Assembly (NCBI RefSeq): GCF_000190755.2
Contig: NZ_JH109152.1
Coordinates: 1,054,001 to 1,118,000, forward strand
DNA length: 64,000 nt
Reading direction: 5' to 3'
Source: Methylobacter tundripaludum SV96
GTDB taxonomy: Bacteria > Pseudomonadota > Gammaproteobacteria > Methylococcales > Methylomonadaceae
Every line of letters starts with the position of its first letter. Positions within the stretch are counted from its first letter, which is position 1. Below the pieces are notes generated by a model. The model did no database searches, was not told the DNA's origin, and saw nothing but the letters and a program-made list of their open reading frames with translations. Positions 52,001-60,999 of the stretch are shown here, piece after piece. The position numbers and the translations under genes were made by a program.

Positions 52001-53348
52001 TGACGACGTCTATAAACTGCTCGTGGGTCAGTTCCCGATACGGCCAGGCAGCGGAAAAAGCCTGATAAAGTTCGTTTTCGTGCCACTCGCGGCAGGCAAT
52101 CTCGGCGACGATTTGCTGCGCCAGTACGTCCAGCGGATGATCGGGAATCGAGATGTGGTCCAGTTCATCCCGTTGAATCGCCGCCATCATGGCCGTGCAT
52201 TCCACCAGATCATCGCGCGACAACGGAAACAAGCGGCCTTTCGGCGTAGCGCCAAGTTGGTGACCGGAGCGCCCGACCCGTTGCAGAAAGGTTGATATCG
52301 CATGCGGCGAGGCCAGCTGGCAAACCAAGTCCACTTCGCCGATATCGATGCCGAGCTCAAGTGAAGCCGTCGCCACCAGGGCTTTGAGCGTACCTTGTTT
52401 TAAGCGCTGTTCCGCTGCCAGCCGGTGTTCCTTGGCCAGACTGCCATGATGGGAAGTGACAAATTCTTCGCCCAAGCGTTCGGCCAGCGCCGCAGCCACG
52501 CGTTCGGCCAGACGGCGGGTATTCACAAAAATCAAGGTCGTGCGGTGTTGCTCGATCAACTGTTCAAGACGATTGTAGATTTCGCCCCAGACTTCCGCCG
52601 CCATGACCGCTTCCAGCGGCGAGCCGGTGACTTCTATCTGCAAATCGCGTTGCCGTTTATGGCCGGTATCGATAATCGTGCAGTGCGTTGTCTGGGTTCC
52701 GGTCAGAAAATGCGCCATCAATTCGACCGGTTTTTGGGTGGCGGATAAACCGATGCGCACCGGCGGCGTTGCTGTCAGCTGCGCCAGACGTTCCAGGGAA
52801 AGCGAAAGATGCGCGCCACGCTTGTTGCCTGCCAGCGCATGAATCTCATCGACTATAACGCTACGCACCGAGCTCAACATCTCGCGTCCTGAATCCGAGG
52901 TGAGCAAAATATAAAGCGATTCCGGCGTGGTGACCAGAATATGCGGAGGATGGCGCTTCATTGCCGCGCGTTCTGCCGTCGAGGTATCGCCGGTGCGGGT
53001 TTGAGCCCGGATGGCGACATCGGGCAGACCGTTTTCCAGTAGTGCAAGGCGAATGCCGTTCAGCGGCAGTTCCAGGTTTTTGTGAATGTCGTTAGACAGC
53101 GCTTTGAGCGGCGATATATAGAGAATCCGGGTTTCATCCGGCAACGGCGATTCCAGTCCCTGTTGCACTAACTGGTCGATGGCCGCAAGAAATGCCGCCA
53201 GGGTTTTACCCGAGCCGGTAGGGGCAGCGATCAGCGTGGATTCGCCCGCACGAATCGCAGGCCAAGCCTGGCGTTGAACGTCCGAGGGGGCGTCGAAATG
53301 GGTATTGAACCACTGGGCGACGATAGGATGGAACGATGTTAACGGCAT
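49020..53348 (-). CDS. lhr: ATP-dependent helicase Lhr
   Basis: A 1442-residue superfamily 2 helicase of the Lhr group, acting on DNA or RNA-DNA in repair. Walker A APTGSGKTLAAFLA (about residues 38-51), DEIH box in SVIVDEIHALAG (about 168), and motifs IV-VI with TASLELGIDIGEVDLV and QRVGRSGHQLGA (about 330-365). Next come a winged-helix domain and the long bacterial C-terminal part (about 870-1442). The size suits full-length Lhr (E. coli 1538). It stands alone with a short palindromic tail downstream. No frameshift is visible. Confidence 0.95.
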   Translation of the reverse strand: MPLTSFHPIVAQWFNTHFDAPSDVQRQAWPAIRAGESTLIAAPTGSGKTLAAFLAAIDQLVQQGLESPLPDETRILYISPLKALSNDIHKNLELPLNGIRLALLENGLPDVAIRAQTRTGDTSTAERAAMKRHPPHILVTTPESLYILLTSDSGREMLSSVRSVIVDEIHALAGNKRGAHLSLSLERLAQLTATPPVRIGLSATQKPVELMAHFLTGTQTTHCTIIDTGHKRQRDLQIEVTGSPLEAVMAAEVWGEIYNRLEQLIEQHRTTLIFVNTRRLAERVAAALAERLGEEFVTSHHGSLAKEHRLAAEQRLKQGTLKALVATASLELGIDIGEVDLVCQLASPHAISTFLQRVGRSGHQLGATPKGRLFPLSRDDLVECTAMMAAIQRDELDHISIPDHPLDVLAQQIVAEIACREWHENELYQAFSAAWPYRELTHEQFIDVVKMLSDGFHTRRGRRGAYLHRDAVHGMLRPRKGAGLTALLNGGAIPDQFDYDVILQPEGIFVGTLNEDFAFESLPGDIFQLGNSSYRMLKIEQGRVFVEDAHGQPPNIPFWMGEAPGRSDELSLAVSNLRATVNAKLEQGEDAAYHYLKEDLQLPHAAAEQLAQYLAAAKAALTVLPTQQQIVFERFFDETGDMHFVIHSPFGSRINRAWGLALRKRFCRRFNFELQAAAGEDSIVLSLGPTHSFPLDEPANYLKAATVRGILIQALLAAPMFPSRWRWVANTALAVPRNRAGKKVPAYFQRNDAEDLIALVFPDQLACQENIAGDREIPDHPLVNQTLSDCLHELMDIDGLERLLTGIERGTITVIARDLASPSPLALEILNARPYAFLDDAPAEERRTLAVQQRRFMDPQSAADIGHLNPEAIERVRIEAWPEAHTPDELHDALVVLGFLTEAEGERGPLSNLHDNLAHGWTNLMESLQKSKRATVMTLVDDTRLWIAAERLEVLQLLFPRAPIHPAIEAVAADEAIDPDSAVREIVRSRLEGLGPVTVAQLAAPLTLDIATIDRALIALQQEGFVIQGRFTQENTATEWCERGLLARIHRYTLKQLRTEIEPVAPADFMRFLFRWHGLDHPGEGEAALQQRLLQLEGLCLPAVCWEADILPARMRFYLSSDLDKLCSSGKITWLRLQAPSGTALNKRKNPAGKSTSISFISRPNLPHWRAYAPLPDNEALDLSGKGQKVYDALKQWGASFFEDLLAETGLLKSQLEEALAELAAWGLVTADSFQGLRTLITPQKVQQRRSKKYPHHDPFAASGRWSLNRSNQPVETDRYQHCEHIARVLLRRYGIIFRKLLDEEDILPPWRELLYVFRRMEARGELRGGRFVQGFAGEQYALPEAVSALREIRKQSRQGDLIAISAADPLNLTGLVTPGQRVPGQPGQRILYRDGIPIAHSAQSKINFLVQLELQDEWRIKNALLRKPNLTAYQHTARLPI

Positions 53349-53542
53349 GGCATCGGATTCAGCTTGAGAATACGGGATCCAGTATGAACGGAATTAGAGT
53401 ATCAATCCAGCCACTACTCGGATTTCTGTCATCCCTGTAAATCAGCATCCATTTTCCAGGCAAGTAAGACGGCGGTTATTTTAAAAACAATGAGATAGAA
53501 AGGAGAGCAGGTAAGTCTTGACGGATAGGAACAGGCACGCAG

Positions 53543-54052
53543 TCACTGCTTTTTAGTCAACGAGGACAAGGTATCATCCTCAACATTAATTGTGTAGGCC
53601 CGGCCAAAACCCGCAACATATCGGCCGCTTTGCGGGCATAAAGCAAATAAGTGAAAATCGGATAACGACCTTAATACACTGACAACTTCGCCGAATTTAT
53701 CCTGCAACGCCATTAGCTGTGCCGTATAAATTGGCTCATCACGATCCAGCTCTTTGACTGTACAGTTGAATACCGCACGTTCGCGCGCAAAAAGATTGCG
53801 AGTTTCGGATTCCGGGCGAATAAACATGACCGAGGCTTGCGGATGATTCAATAAATTGGCAGTATGACTAGCGAGTTCGCTGACAAAGATATAGAAACAC
53901 CCTGCCTGGTCCCGTACAAACGGAGCGTAGCTAAGATCAGGAATACAGCTTGCCGAAGCCGTCGATAGCAACAGCGTTTGCTGCGAGGTAAGCAGTTCCT
54001 GCAATTCAATTGTCCTTTCGCTTAGGTCTTCTGTTCCGTTCATTTTATGCAT
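53543..54052 (-). CDS. HugZ/HutZ-like heme-binding protein of the pyridoxamine-phosphate oxidase fold
   Basis: A 169-residue split-barrel protein related to HugZ and HutZ, which bind and help break down heme. Seen: TLLLSTASASCIPDLSYAPFV at the start of the barrel, FYIFVSELASHTANL, and the typical end FALCPQSGRYVAGFGRAY, as GRYVAGFGRAY in the family. The C-terminal extension of larger HugZ is absent. Another in-frame ATG at 54043 could be the true start. It is not in an operon. Confidence 0.85.
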   Translation of the reverse strand: MHKMNGTEDLSERTIELQELLTSQQTLLLSTASASCIPDLSYAPFVRDQAGCFYIFVSELASHTANLLNHPQASVMFIRPESETRNLFARERAVFNCTVKELDRDEPIYTAQLMALQDKFGEVVSVLRSLSDFHLFALCPQSGRYVAGFGRAYTINVEDDTLSSLTKKQ

Positions 54053-54509
54053 ACCATTAGTGTGTTAGGTACATGATCTTAATTGAGATAGGCGATCTTT
54101 AACAATCGGTGTCTCAGATTATGTATAACTACAATCCGCCGAATGGATGAGGGCCATTTTTTTCAATCTGCAAATCTGTGTGTTTACCCATAAGCCGCAC
54201 CTTTCTGATTTTGTATGATGTCGGCTTTTAAGGTGAGGGTAGTGCTTTACCTTTTCATACGCACGAACTTACAACCTTCTCGACCGAAGACCGCAGTGAA
54301 TGCAGCGCCATATCAATGCGGCATTAAGGACTAATGATTAAGCATTACGCTATCAAATTTCTCATTGATATAAACAAAACACAGTGATCAGTTTTAAATG
54401 TTCAGATTTGATTTGGTAATATGACACAGGTACTGACAGCGAATGGCTTCAAGCGCCCAGAAAAAGACACTTGTTAGTTGCAAGACCGGTTCGATGGACA
54501 GGCAGGTCC
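54053..54509. other. Intergenic stretch with nothing recognised
   Basis: About 460 AT-rich bases between the HugZ-like gene and an ISAzo13-like element. A minus-strand frame at 54394-54624 crosses the IS end and is not a gene. Confidence 0.5.
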
Positions 54510-55842
54510 TTAGGATATGGCTAACTATTACTTCCCGAAATCGAGTTGGCATACCGAAACCAGTTAAGTGATAATTACTGGAAAATTCACACTGAAAAAA
54601 GTTATAGAGTGACAGCATACCCAAAGGACATTGAACTAAAAATGCAACGGTTGTTTGCGAGGCTGTCAGAAAAAGATAAGCGAAGTTATGCGGCGATTGA
54701 GTCAGTCAAGTTAGGGCATGGTGGCATTGAATATGTGTCCGGGCTGTTTGGCATTGATCCCAAAACGGTGCGACGTGGATTGTCCGAATTGGATGTAGCG
54801 GAGGATCCCGCACCCAACCGGATCCGAAAAAAAGGGGCGGACGGAAAGGCATAAACGGGCAAAGTGAGTCGCTGGAAAGCAACTTTCTCAAACTGCTTGG
54901 CGAGTTCACAGCGGGCGATCCGATGCGTGAAGGCGTGTTATGGACGAACTTGTCGCGGAGCGAGATCAGCCGACGACTGGCTGAAATGGGGTCGCCAGCG
55001 AGTCGGCGCACGGTTCGCAAGCTATTGAAAAAGCACGGCTTAGGACAGCGTAAAGCGCGTAAGAAAAAGTCGCTGGGCAATCACCCTGACCGAGATGCGC
55101 AGTTTCAAAATATTGCCAAACTCAAGGCGGCGTATCAGAATGCAGGTGATCCGGTCATCAGCATGGACACCAAGAAGAAAGAGTTTCGGAAATTTTGCCC
55201 GCGAAGGCCACACCTATACGCAGACTCAGGTGGATACGCTGGACCATGATTTTCCCAGTGCCGGCGAAGGCAAAGTGATTCCGCATGGCCTTTATGATTT
55301 GGCGCGAAACGAGGGCTATGTCCACCTCAATACCAGCCACGACACCAGTGAGTTTTGCTGTGACAGTGTTGCACATGGGTGGCAGCAGCATGGCTGCACG
55401 CATTATCCTAATGCCCGCCGTTTGTTGCTGCTTTGTGATGGTGGCGGTAGCAACGCCAGTAATCGGCATGTCTTCAAGGAAGCGTTACAAAAGCTGGCCG
55501 ACCGGCTGGGACTGGACATACGTATAGCGCACTATCCACCGTACTGCTCGAAACACAATCCCATCGAACATCGGTTGTTTCCGCATATTACGCGTGCTTG
55601 TCGGGGTGTTGTTTTTCATTCGCTCACCATCGCCAAGCAATTTATGGAGAAGGCGAAAACTAACACGGGATTGAACGTGACGGTTGATATTTTGACAGCG
55701 GTCTATGCGACGGGTAAAAAATGCGCCACTGATTTCCTCAAAACCATGACTATTGCGTTTGATGACTATCTTCCTCGTTGGAACTACCGAGCCATCCCTA
55801 AAGATTACTGATTTCGGGAAGTTATTTTTAGCCAAATCCTTA
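54510..55842 (+). mobile_element. ISAzo13-like insertion sequence, decayed
   Basis: Ends GGATATGGCTAAC...CTTCCCGAAATC (from 54513) and its inverse (to 55839), about 30 bp with 25 or so matching, make an element of 1327 bp. TTA stands on both sides (54510-54512 and 55840-55842), a likely 3-bp target duplication. The transposase reading frame is broken twice. A short derivative with the same ends lies at 61521-61707. Confidence 0.85.
54546..55811 (+). pseudogene. ISAzo13-family transposase, two frameshifts
   Basis: Three consecutive frames make one transposase: 54546-54854 (helix-turn-helix, GIDPKTVRRGLSELD), about 54840-55190 (RRLAEMGSPASRRTVRKLLKKH... with the first catalytic Asp in VISMDTKKKE) and about 55180-55811 (second Asp in LLLLCDGGGSN, Glu in KHNPIEHRLFP). 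Breaks lie near 54842 and 55187. The catalytic triad is intact in the pieces but no single protein can be made, unless by frameshifting. Confidence 0.88.
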
Positions 55843-56473
55843 GGGACCATTCCTCCTCAGAAAGTGATAAGTGTATTTTATGCTGTGAATTTACAATTAG
55901 AATATAAGTGTCATTACTTATGCTGATGCACCATGGCTACTTCAACAGTAGCCTGTGCCCAAATTGGGCAGTAGTGTTATCTTTCTTATTGTTCTTTATA
56001 AGCTCTTAGCAACAAGTTAGCCGGTAAAGGTAATTTTTCTGACGGCATATTTGCTGGAACCGTCAGAGGAATCAATACATGCGAACTTTTTACAAGGCGC
56101 TTAACACTAGTTCCTGGCTTGCCTGGAAAAACGGATGCTGAAGGGGCAAATATCGGACGTTTTTTTACAGGCACAAATTCCACTTGAACGATTTATCGCT
56201 CTTGTTCGAGAGAATCCGCAGTTTACAAAAAAGTTATGGAGGATATTGAGCCATCTATTAGGAAGGCAATATCGAATTTTTGCACCAGTTCTTCGGCCCT
56301 GATTGAAGCCACCTGGAGTTGACAAAGCCCTTCAACTGCACACGACGCCCTTGTATGTTTTAACATTTGGGACATCAGGTCCATCTTGGGATGTCCGGCG
56401 GTAAATAGTATAGCCGTACCGCCGGAGCCCTTGACAACAGCGTTAAGTCAGAATCATAAAATGAAACCAACGA
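55843..56473. other. Intergenic stretch with one doubtful short frame
   Basis: About 630 bases. A plus-strand frame at 56135-56302 could encode 55 residues (MLKGQISDVFLQAQIPLERF to ...YRIFAPVLRP); its look is protein-like (amphipathic helices), perhaps the tail of a lost gene, but it has no clear ribosome binding site. A minus-strand frame (55986-56183) has no support. Confidence 0.35.
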
Positions 56474-56674
56474 TCAACTTTGAGTCTTCTCCCAGTCCTT
56501 GACCTGCTTTTCGGCTTCCTCTTTTGCGATCCCATATTTCTCTTGGACCTTACCAACGAGAATGTCGCGTTTTCCTGCGATTTGATCGAGTTCATCATCA
56601 GTCAAATCGCCCCATTTTTCTTTGACCTTACCTGTGAATTGTTTCCAGTTACCAGCTACTTGATCCCAGTTCAT
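56474..56674 (-). CDS. CsbD family stress protein (YjbJ-like)
   Basis: A 66-residue soluble protein of the CsbD family: MNWDQVAGNWKQFTGKVKEK at the start, WGDLTDDELDQIAGKRD in the middle and YGIAKEEAEKQVKDWEK at the end, as in E. coli YjbJ. Such proteins are abundant under stress; their job is unknown. The start at 56674 follows AGGAG; the longer open frame up to 56752 lacks such a site. It stands alone amid IS remnants. Confidence 0.92.
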   Translation of the reverse strand: MNWDQVAGNWKQFTGKVKEKWGDLTDDELDQIAGKRDILVGKVQEKYGIAKEEAEKQVKDWEKTQS

Positions 56675-57064
56675 ATCTATTCTCCTAAATTGTTTATAAA
56701 AAAATAAACTTCCCCTAACAGGCAAGCTAAGCTTAGAGGCGAACAGTTGCACATTCCACTATAAACTCAAAAACAATCTAGCATCTGGATCAGAAGATGT
56801 CCGTACGGTAACAGACATAATAATTCATACACAGCCGATAAAATTCATATAGGCAAAAAAACCTCGCTATATGGGTAAGAAAGCTGGTGCTATAAGTATT
56901 CGTACATATAGCAAATCACTAAATTAATGCTTAATCTACACTATTATCCATTGATGATATTTAGAGTCCCTCATGGGGAACAAAGCAATCTCATTCCCCT
57001 CTTTTCTGTATTTTAATTTAATCGGTTCATCTGGTTGCTAAAGCTTTTTGGCAATAGAATTACT
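56675..57064. other. Intergenic stretch with nothing recognised
   Basis: About 390 AT-rich bases between the CsbD gene and an IS630 fragment. It should contain the CsbD promoter; I could not pick a clear one. Confidence 0.4.
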
Positions 57065-57307
57065 ATGACAACACACATTGAATTTACTTCAGAAACATTA
57101 GGAATCTTAAAAAAGGAAAGGCATACTCACCCAGTCCCTTTAGTTCGGCGGCGCTTAGAAGCATTATGGCTAAAAAGCCGCGGTCTATCTAATAATAGGA
57201 TTGCCTTATTGGTGGGCATTTATGAAAGTACTTTGTGTGATTACTTTCAGTTGTATCAACAAAGCGGCGTAGAGGGCTTGAAAAGCCTTTACTTTTGTTT
57301 CGGTTAA
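57065..57307 (+). pseudogene. IS630-type transposase, N-terminal fragment
   Basis: About 80 residues of the helix-turn-helix domain of an IS630-like transposase (VRRRLEALWLKSRGLSNNRI, then IALLVGIYESTLCDYFQLY and GVEGLKSL), ending early at YFCFG and a stop. The catalytic domain is absent. An upstream in-frame start (57035) is possible, but the homology begins near 57065. Confidence 0.7.
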
Positions 57308-57670
57308 AACCAAATCAATGCTTGCAAACAGCCAAATACGGAGCATCTTTGCGCCGTTGTTGTATCTTACGCGTATGTCCTCCGATGATGTCAACAAGCA
57401 CGGTATGATTAGGTTTGAATCGCCAGCATGATAACTTGGCCGTTGAGTTCCGACCCACTTACCCGAAATCGAACAAGACGCCACAGGTCGCATTATTAGC
57501 CAATTTATGGCTATCGGTTTTGAATACCCCCCGTATCGGTTAAGTACTCTCATAAGGCTAACTCTGCATTACGCAACAGAGCCATTTAGTCCCTTTATTC
57601 CTTAGCGACGTTTTTTTCAGAGTGTCTATTACGCCCCCTTAAACAGTTTTTTAACAGGACAAGCTTAACT
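57308..57670. other. Repeat-like DNA before the ATP-grasp gene
   Basis: About 360 bases. An open frame on the minus strand (57206-57553) overlaps the IS630 fragment and gives a protein that looks like a translated repeat, not a gene. The last 100 bases (AT-rich) must carry the promoter of the ATP-grasp gene. Confidence 0.4.
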
Positions 57671-59155
57671 ATGGCACACACCCTTCTGGTGGTTGACAAT
57701 CTATCTGACTGGGCTCCATATTACCCAAGTGAACAGTTGATAACCTTTGAAGACTATCTCGCGACCGAGCAGGTTGCATCCGATCAGCGCGTACGAGTTA
57801 TCAATTTGTGCCGCAGTTATTGTTACCTGTCCGACGGCTATTTTTGCTCATTACTGGCGGAAGCAAGAGGTCATAATGTCATACCCTCAGTTAAAGTTAT
57901 CAGCGATTTAGACCGGAATGAACTGTATCGGCTGCATTTAGAAGATTTATCCCAAGCCTTGTCAAAAGCCGTTAAAAGCCAGGATCAACAAACTAAAATT
58001 ACCCTCCACAGCTATTTTGGCATCCCTCCGGAACCCGCTTTTCAAGAGCTGACGCGTATCCTGTTTGAACGCTTCTCATGCCCGGTGTTGGAAATCACCC
58101 TACAGCATTTTCCCTCCGTAAATAAGTGGGAAATTAGCGAATTACAGGCTATCTCGCATCATAGTTTAGATGAAGTCGCCGAAACTCATTTTGCGGCAGC
58201 CCTGGATAAATTCAGCAAAAAAGTCTGGCGCAAAGATCGGCCGAAGAAATCCTCTCGCTTCGACCTTGCCATGCTCATCAACCCTGAAGAAAAAATACCG
58301 CCCAGTAACCGCGGCGCCCTTAAAAAATTCATTACCGCTGGAAGACAACTTGGCATCGACGTTGAGCTCATTTCGCCGCAACATTACGTGCGCTTACCGG
58401 AATTTGATGGTCTCTTTATTCGCGAAACCACCGGTATTAACCATCATACCTATCGTTTTTCTAAAAAAGCCGAAGCCGAAGGCTTAGCAGTGATTGATGA
58501 TCCCACCTCCATGCTCCGTTGCACCAATAAAATTTATCTGGCGGACTTATTTCGTACCCATCGGGTACCTGCTCCTAAAACGTGGCTGCTGCATAAAGAT
58601 AACGCCTCGCATTTGGATAATCTCGAAAAATCTACAAACTTCCCCATTGTCATTAAAATTCCCGACGGCTCTTTTTCACGCGGCGTAGTCAAGGTTCAAA
58701 ACCGTCAAGAGCTAGAAGTAAAAGTTGCCGAGTTATTTAAACAATCTGCATTGTTACTGGCGCAGGAATTTTTATACACCGATTTCGACTGGCGTATTGG
58801 TATTCTTAACAATCAAGCCCTGTATGCTTGCCGTTACTACATGGTAAAAAACCATTGGCAAATTTATCGCTACGGCGGCAGTAAAGTGGATATGGGTAAA
58901 TTTGATACCTTGCCGACCTTTGAAGTCCCTAAAGCAGTTTTAGAAGCAGCCTTAAAGGCCACGCAGCCAATCGGCAACGGCTTGTACGGTGTCGATATCA
59001 AAGAAAAAGATGGCAAAGGCTTTGTGATTGAAGTCAATGACAATCCCAGTATCGACCGGGGTGTTGAAGACCTATATCTGGGTGATGAGTTGTATCATCT
59101 CATTATGGCTGAATTCTTGCGTCGTATGGAAAACCGTCGTAACGGTAATAAATAG
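57671..59155 (+). CDS. RimK-like ATP-grasp ligase with N-terminal RLAN-type domain
   Basis: A 494-residue enzyme. Residues about 1-150 match the RLAN domain (RimK-like ATP-grasp N-terminal): TLLVVDNLSDWAPYYPSEQLITFEDYL start, and VRVINLCRSYCYLSDGYFCSLLAEARGH, each only in part. Residues about 195-485 form a RimK-type ATP-grasp: FPIVIKIPDGSFSRGVVKV (ATP lysine and glycine loop), LLAQEFLYTDFDWRIGIL, and FVIEVNDNPSIDRGVE (metal-binding Glu and Asn). Such ligases add amino acids, often glutamate, to peptides or small acceptors; the acceptor is unknown here. It is intact, unlike its neighbours on both sides. Confidence 0.88.
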   Translation: MAHTLLVVDNLSDWAPYYPSEQLITFEDYLATEQVASDQRVRVINLCRSYCYLSDGYFCSLLAEARGHNVIPSVKVISDLDRNELYRLHLEDLSQALSKAVKSQDQQTKITLHSYFGIPPEPAFQELTRILFERFSCPVLEITLQHFPSVNKWEISELQAISHHSLDEVAETHFAAALDKFSKKVWRKDRPKKSSRFDLAMLINPEEKIPPSNRGALKKFITAGRQLGIDVELISPQHYVRLPEFDGLFIRETTGINHHTYRFSKKAEAEGLAVIDDPTSMLRCTNKIYLADLFRTHRVPAPKTWLLHKDNASHLDNLEKSTNFPIVIKIPDGSFSRGVVKVQNRQELEVKVAELFKQSALLLAQEFLYTDFDWRIGILNNQALYACRYYMVKNHWQIYRYGGSKVDMGKFDTLPTFEVPKAVLEAALKATQPIGNGLYGVDIKEKDGKGFVIEVNDNPSIDRGVEDLYLGDELYHLIMAEFLRRMENRRNGNK

Positions 59156-59251
59156 TTATTCCTCGCACCTCAACAACGGCACAGTGGCTGCAAAAGAACG
59201 ATCAAGCTTTATTATGCTGATTGATCTTGCCCGAATTTCACGAACACTTAA

Positions 59252-60100
59252 CTAAGCGACTTTTTTAGCTTCAAAAGTTTCTGGGCTGACATAGCCCAAT
59301 TTGGAGTGAAGCCGTTTGCGATTGTAATACACTTCAAACTATTCGAATACTTGATACTTGGCTTCCGAACGCGTCAAAAACCGTTCGCCATGCACCGCTT
59401 CGACCTTAAAGCTATGGTTCCAGCTTTCCATTGCCGCATTATTGTAACAATCACCTTTCTTGCTCATGCTACAAACCAATTGATGTTGCTTAAAAAGTTT
59501 CTGATAAGCGCAGAACAATACTGGCTGCCCCGGTCTGAATGCACAATGACACCCTTCGGCATGTGACGACGCCACAATGCCATTATCAAAGCATCACAAA
59601 CCAACGCGGCTGTCATACGTTCTCCGACAGCCCAACCAATCCACCCGGCGGGAATAAAGCTCAAGCACCACCGCCAAATACAACCAGCCTTCTTCGGTCC
59701 AAATATAAGTGATGTCCGACACCCACTTTTGGTCAGGCACATCCGCAGTAAAATTTTGTTCCAACAGGTTGGGCGCAACAGGCAAGGAGTGCTTGCTGTT
59801 GGGTGTGGCTTTGTATTTCTTGGCGGCTTTCGCACGCCAACCATTGTCCCGCATCAGTTTAGCTACACGGTGCCGGCTGGCCGGTTTGCCTTCTTCTTGA
59901 AGCCGCAGGGTGATTCTGGGTGAGCCCGGTCGGCCTTTTTCGTCATCAAAGACACGTTTGATTTCAGTCAGAAGCTTTTGGTTGGCTTGATCTCTGCCGG
60001 AGAGTGGTCGATTTTTCCAACTGTAGTAATCACTGCGTGAAACCGATAGCAGGCGGCACATCATACCCACGGGATAATGATCTTCGTTGCCCTTAATCAT
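59252..60100 (-). pseudogene. IS3-family transposase OrfB, broken
   Basis: The integrase-like core is split in three frames: 59594-60100 ([23 protein letters not shown] with the first Asp), 59464-59844 ([17 protein letters not shown] with the second Asp) and 59339-59575 ([21 protein letters not shown] with the Glu). A stop codon follows in KYQVFE, after which the frame continues to FEAKKVA near 59255. Two frameshifts and one stop make it inactive. Confidence 0.85.
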
Positions 60101-60458
60101 GGCGTACTTCTCGGCAACTGCTCCTGCGTTGCTCTACCTCCTGCATCCATGCAGTCGACTTGGGCATTTTTGCAAAGTACGCTGCCGCCTTTTTTAAAAA
60201 GGCCACCTCTTCCTCAAGACGAGCGTTTTCTCGTTTCAGGCGCGCCAGTTCAGCTTGTTGGAGCTTTTGCTCTTCAAAAGGCTGGCCTGTCTGACGGCGT
60301 ATTGACCGCCATGAATATAGCATTGATTCGGCAACTCCCAAATCCTGGGCTACCTTGGGGATACCATCACGATCGGCACGTACCAATGCCTGTTCTTTAA
60401 ACTGGGCTGTATATTTGTGGCGAACAGCGGGGGAGATTGATTCTTTTTTTGTTTTCAT
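60093..60458 (-). CDS. IS3-family transposase OrfA
   Basis: A 121-residue protein with a helix-turn-helix (YTAQFKEQALVRADRDGIPK, DLGVAESMLYSWRSIRRQ, about residues 17-57) and a leucine-zipper-like coiled coil (about 62-92, LQQAELARLKRENARLEEEV) ending in AFLKKAAAYFA. It is intact and overlaps orfB by 8 bases, as expected for programmed frameshifting, but its partner is broken. Confidence 0.88.
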   Translation of the reverse strand: MKTKKESISPAVRHKYTAQFKEQALVRADRDGIPKVAQDLGVAESMLYSWRSIRRQTGQPFEEQKLQQAELARLKRENARLEEEVAFLKKAAAYFAKMPKSTAWMQEVEQRRSSCREVRHD

Positions 60459-60668
60459 TATTGACCTCGGTTTTAGAGATTACTCTCTCAGCCGAGTGTC
60501 CGCTAGATCGGGGCAAGATCAAAACGCACCCAACAGTTGATCATGTTCGTTAGCGCACAGATAAAATTCAGTTTTGCATGTAGTATTTTCGTTAAGTGAT
60601 GGGAAACATAATTCCGTACTTTAAACATGGCTATCTAGTAATGGCTAAATAATAATCAGGAGATACTC

Positions 60669-60908
60669 ATGAACAAAAATCAATTAAAAGGTAGGGTCGA
60701 AGAAGCCAAAACTAAAGTCAAGGAAGCTAAAGGGAAAGTCAAGGAAGCCAAAAGTAACGTCAAAGAAGCTAAAGGGAAAGTCAAGGAAGCCAAAAGTGAA
60801 GTTAAGGCAGCTAAAAGGAAAGTCAAGGAAGCTAAAGGGAAAGGCGACGAAGCCGGTGATGTGATACTGGATGACAAGGATAACCGCCGGTATATCCGTC
60901 CTTCTTAA
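60669..60908 (+). CDS. CsbD-like protein with an expanded lysine-rich repeat
   Basis: A 79-residue protein behind a good AGGAG ribosome binding site. It begins like CsbD (MNKNQLKGRVEEAKTKVKEA) but the rest of the family domain is replaced by a tandem repeat: KVKEAKG and KVKEAKS units alternate about eight times (residues about 17-57), encoded by a 42-bp DNA repeat. This gives a long, highly charged helix. The end (GDEAGDVILDDKDNRRYIRPS) is unique. Probably derived from a CsbD gene by repeat expansion. Confidence 0.75.
   Translation: MNKNQLKGRVEEAKTKVKEAKGKVKEAKSNVKEAKGKVKEAKSEVKAAKRKVKEAKGKGDEAGDVILDDKDNRRYIRPS
60708..60845 (+). repeat. Coding tandem repeat, 42-bp unit
   Basis: Units of two 21-bp halves (AAAGTCAAGGAAGCTAAAGG and AAAGTCAAGGAAGCCAAAAG types) in the CsbD-like gene, about three and a half copies. 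Confidence 0.8.
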
Positions 60909-60999
60909 TTCTACTTTGTCAGATTAACCCATCTGGCCAAAATAGAAGGTTTAATGTATAATAACTTATTGTTTCATATAGCCTAATAACGATGGCGCC

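Larger units (their letters stand above)
59222..60521 (-). mobile_element. IS3-family insertion sequence, decayed
   Basis: Inverted ends TGATCTTGCCC (59222) and GGGGCAAGATCA (to 60521) enclose about 1300 bp with an orfA and a broken orfB on the minus strand. The ends carry ACACT...-type inner matches as well. No clear target duplication was found. Confidence 0.8.

Noticed and set aside
51699-52295. Plus-strand frame of 198 codons inside lhr
   Set aside because: Shadow of the helicase gene in a GC-rich stretch; no independent evidence.
57206-57553. Minus-strand frame of 115 codons
   Set aside because: It overlaps an IS630 fragment and resembles false proteins translated from repeats; no ribosome binding site.
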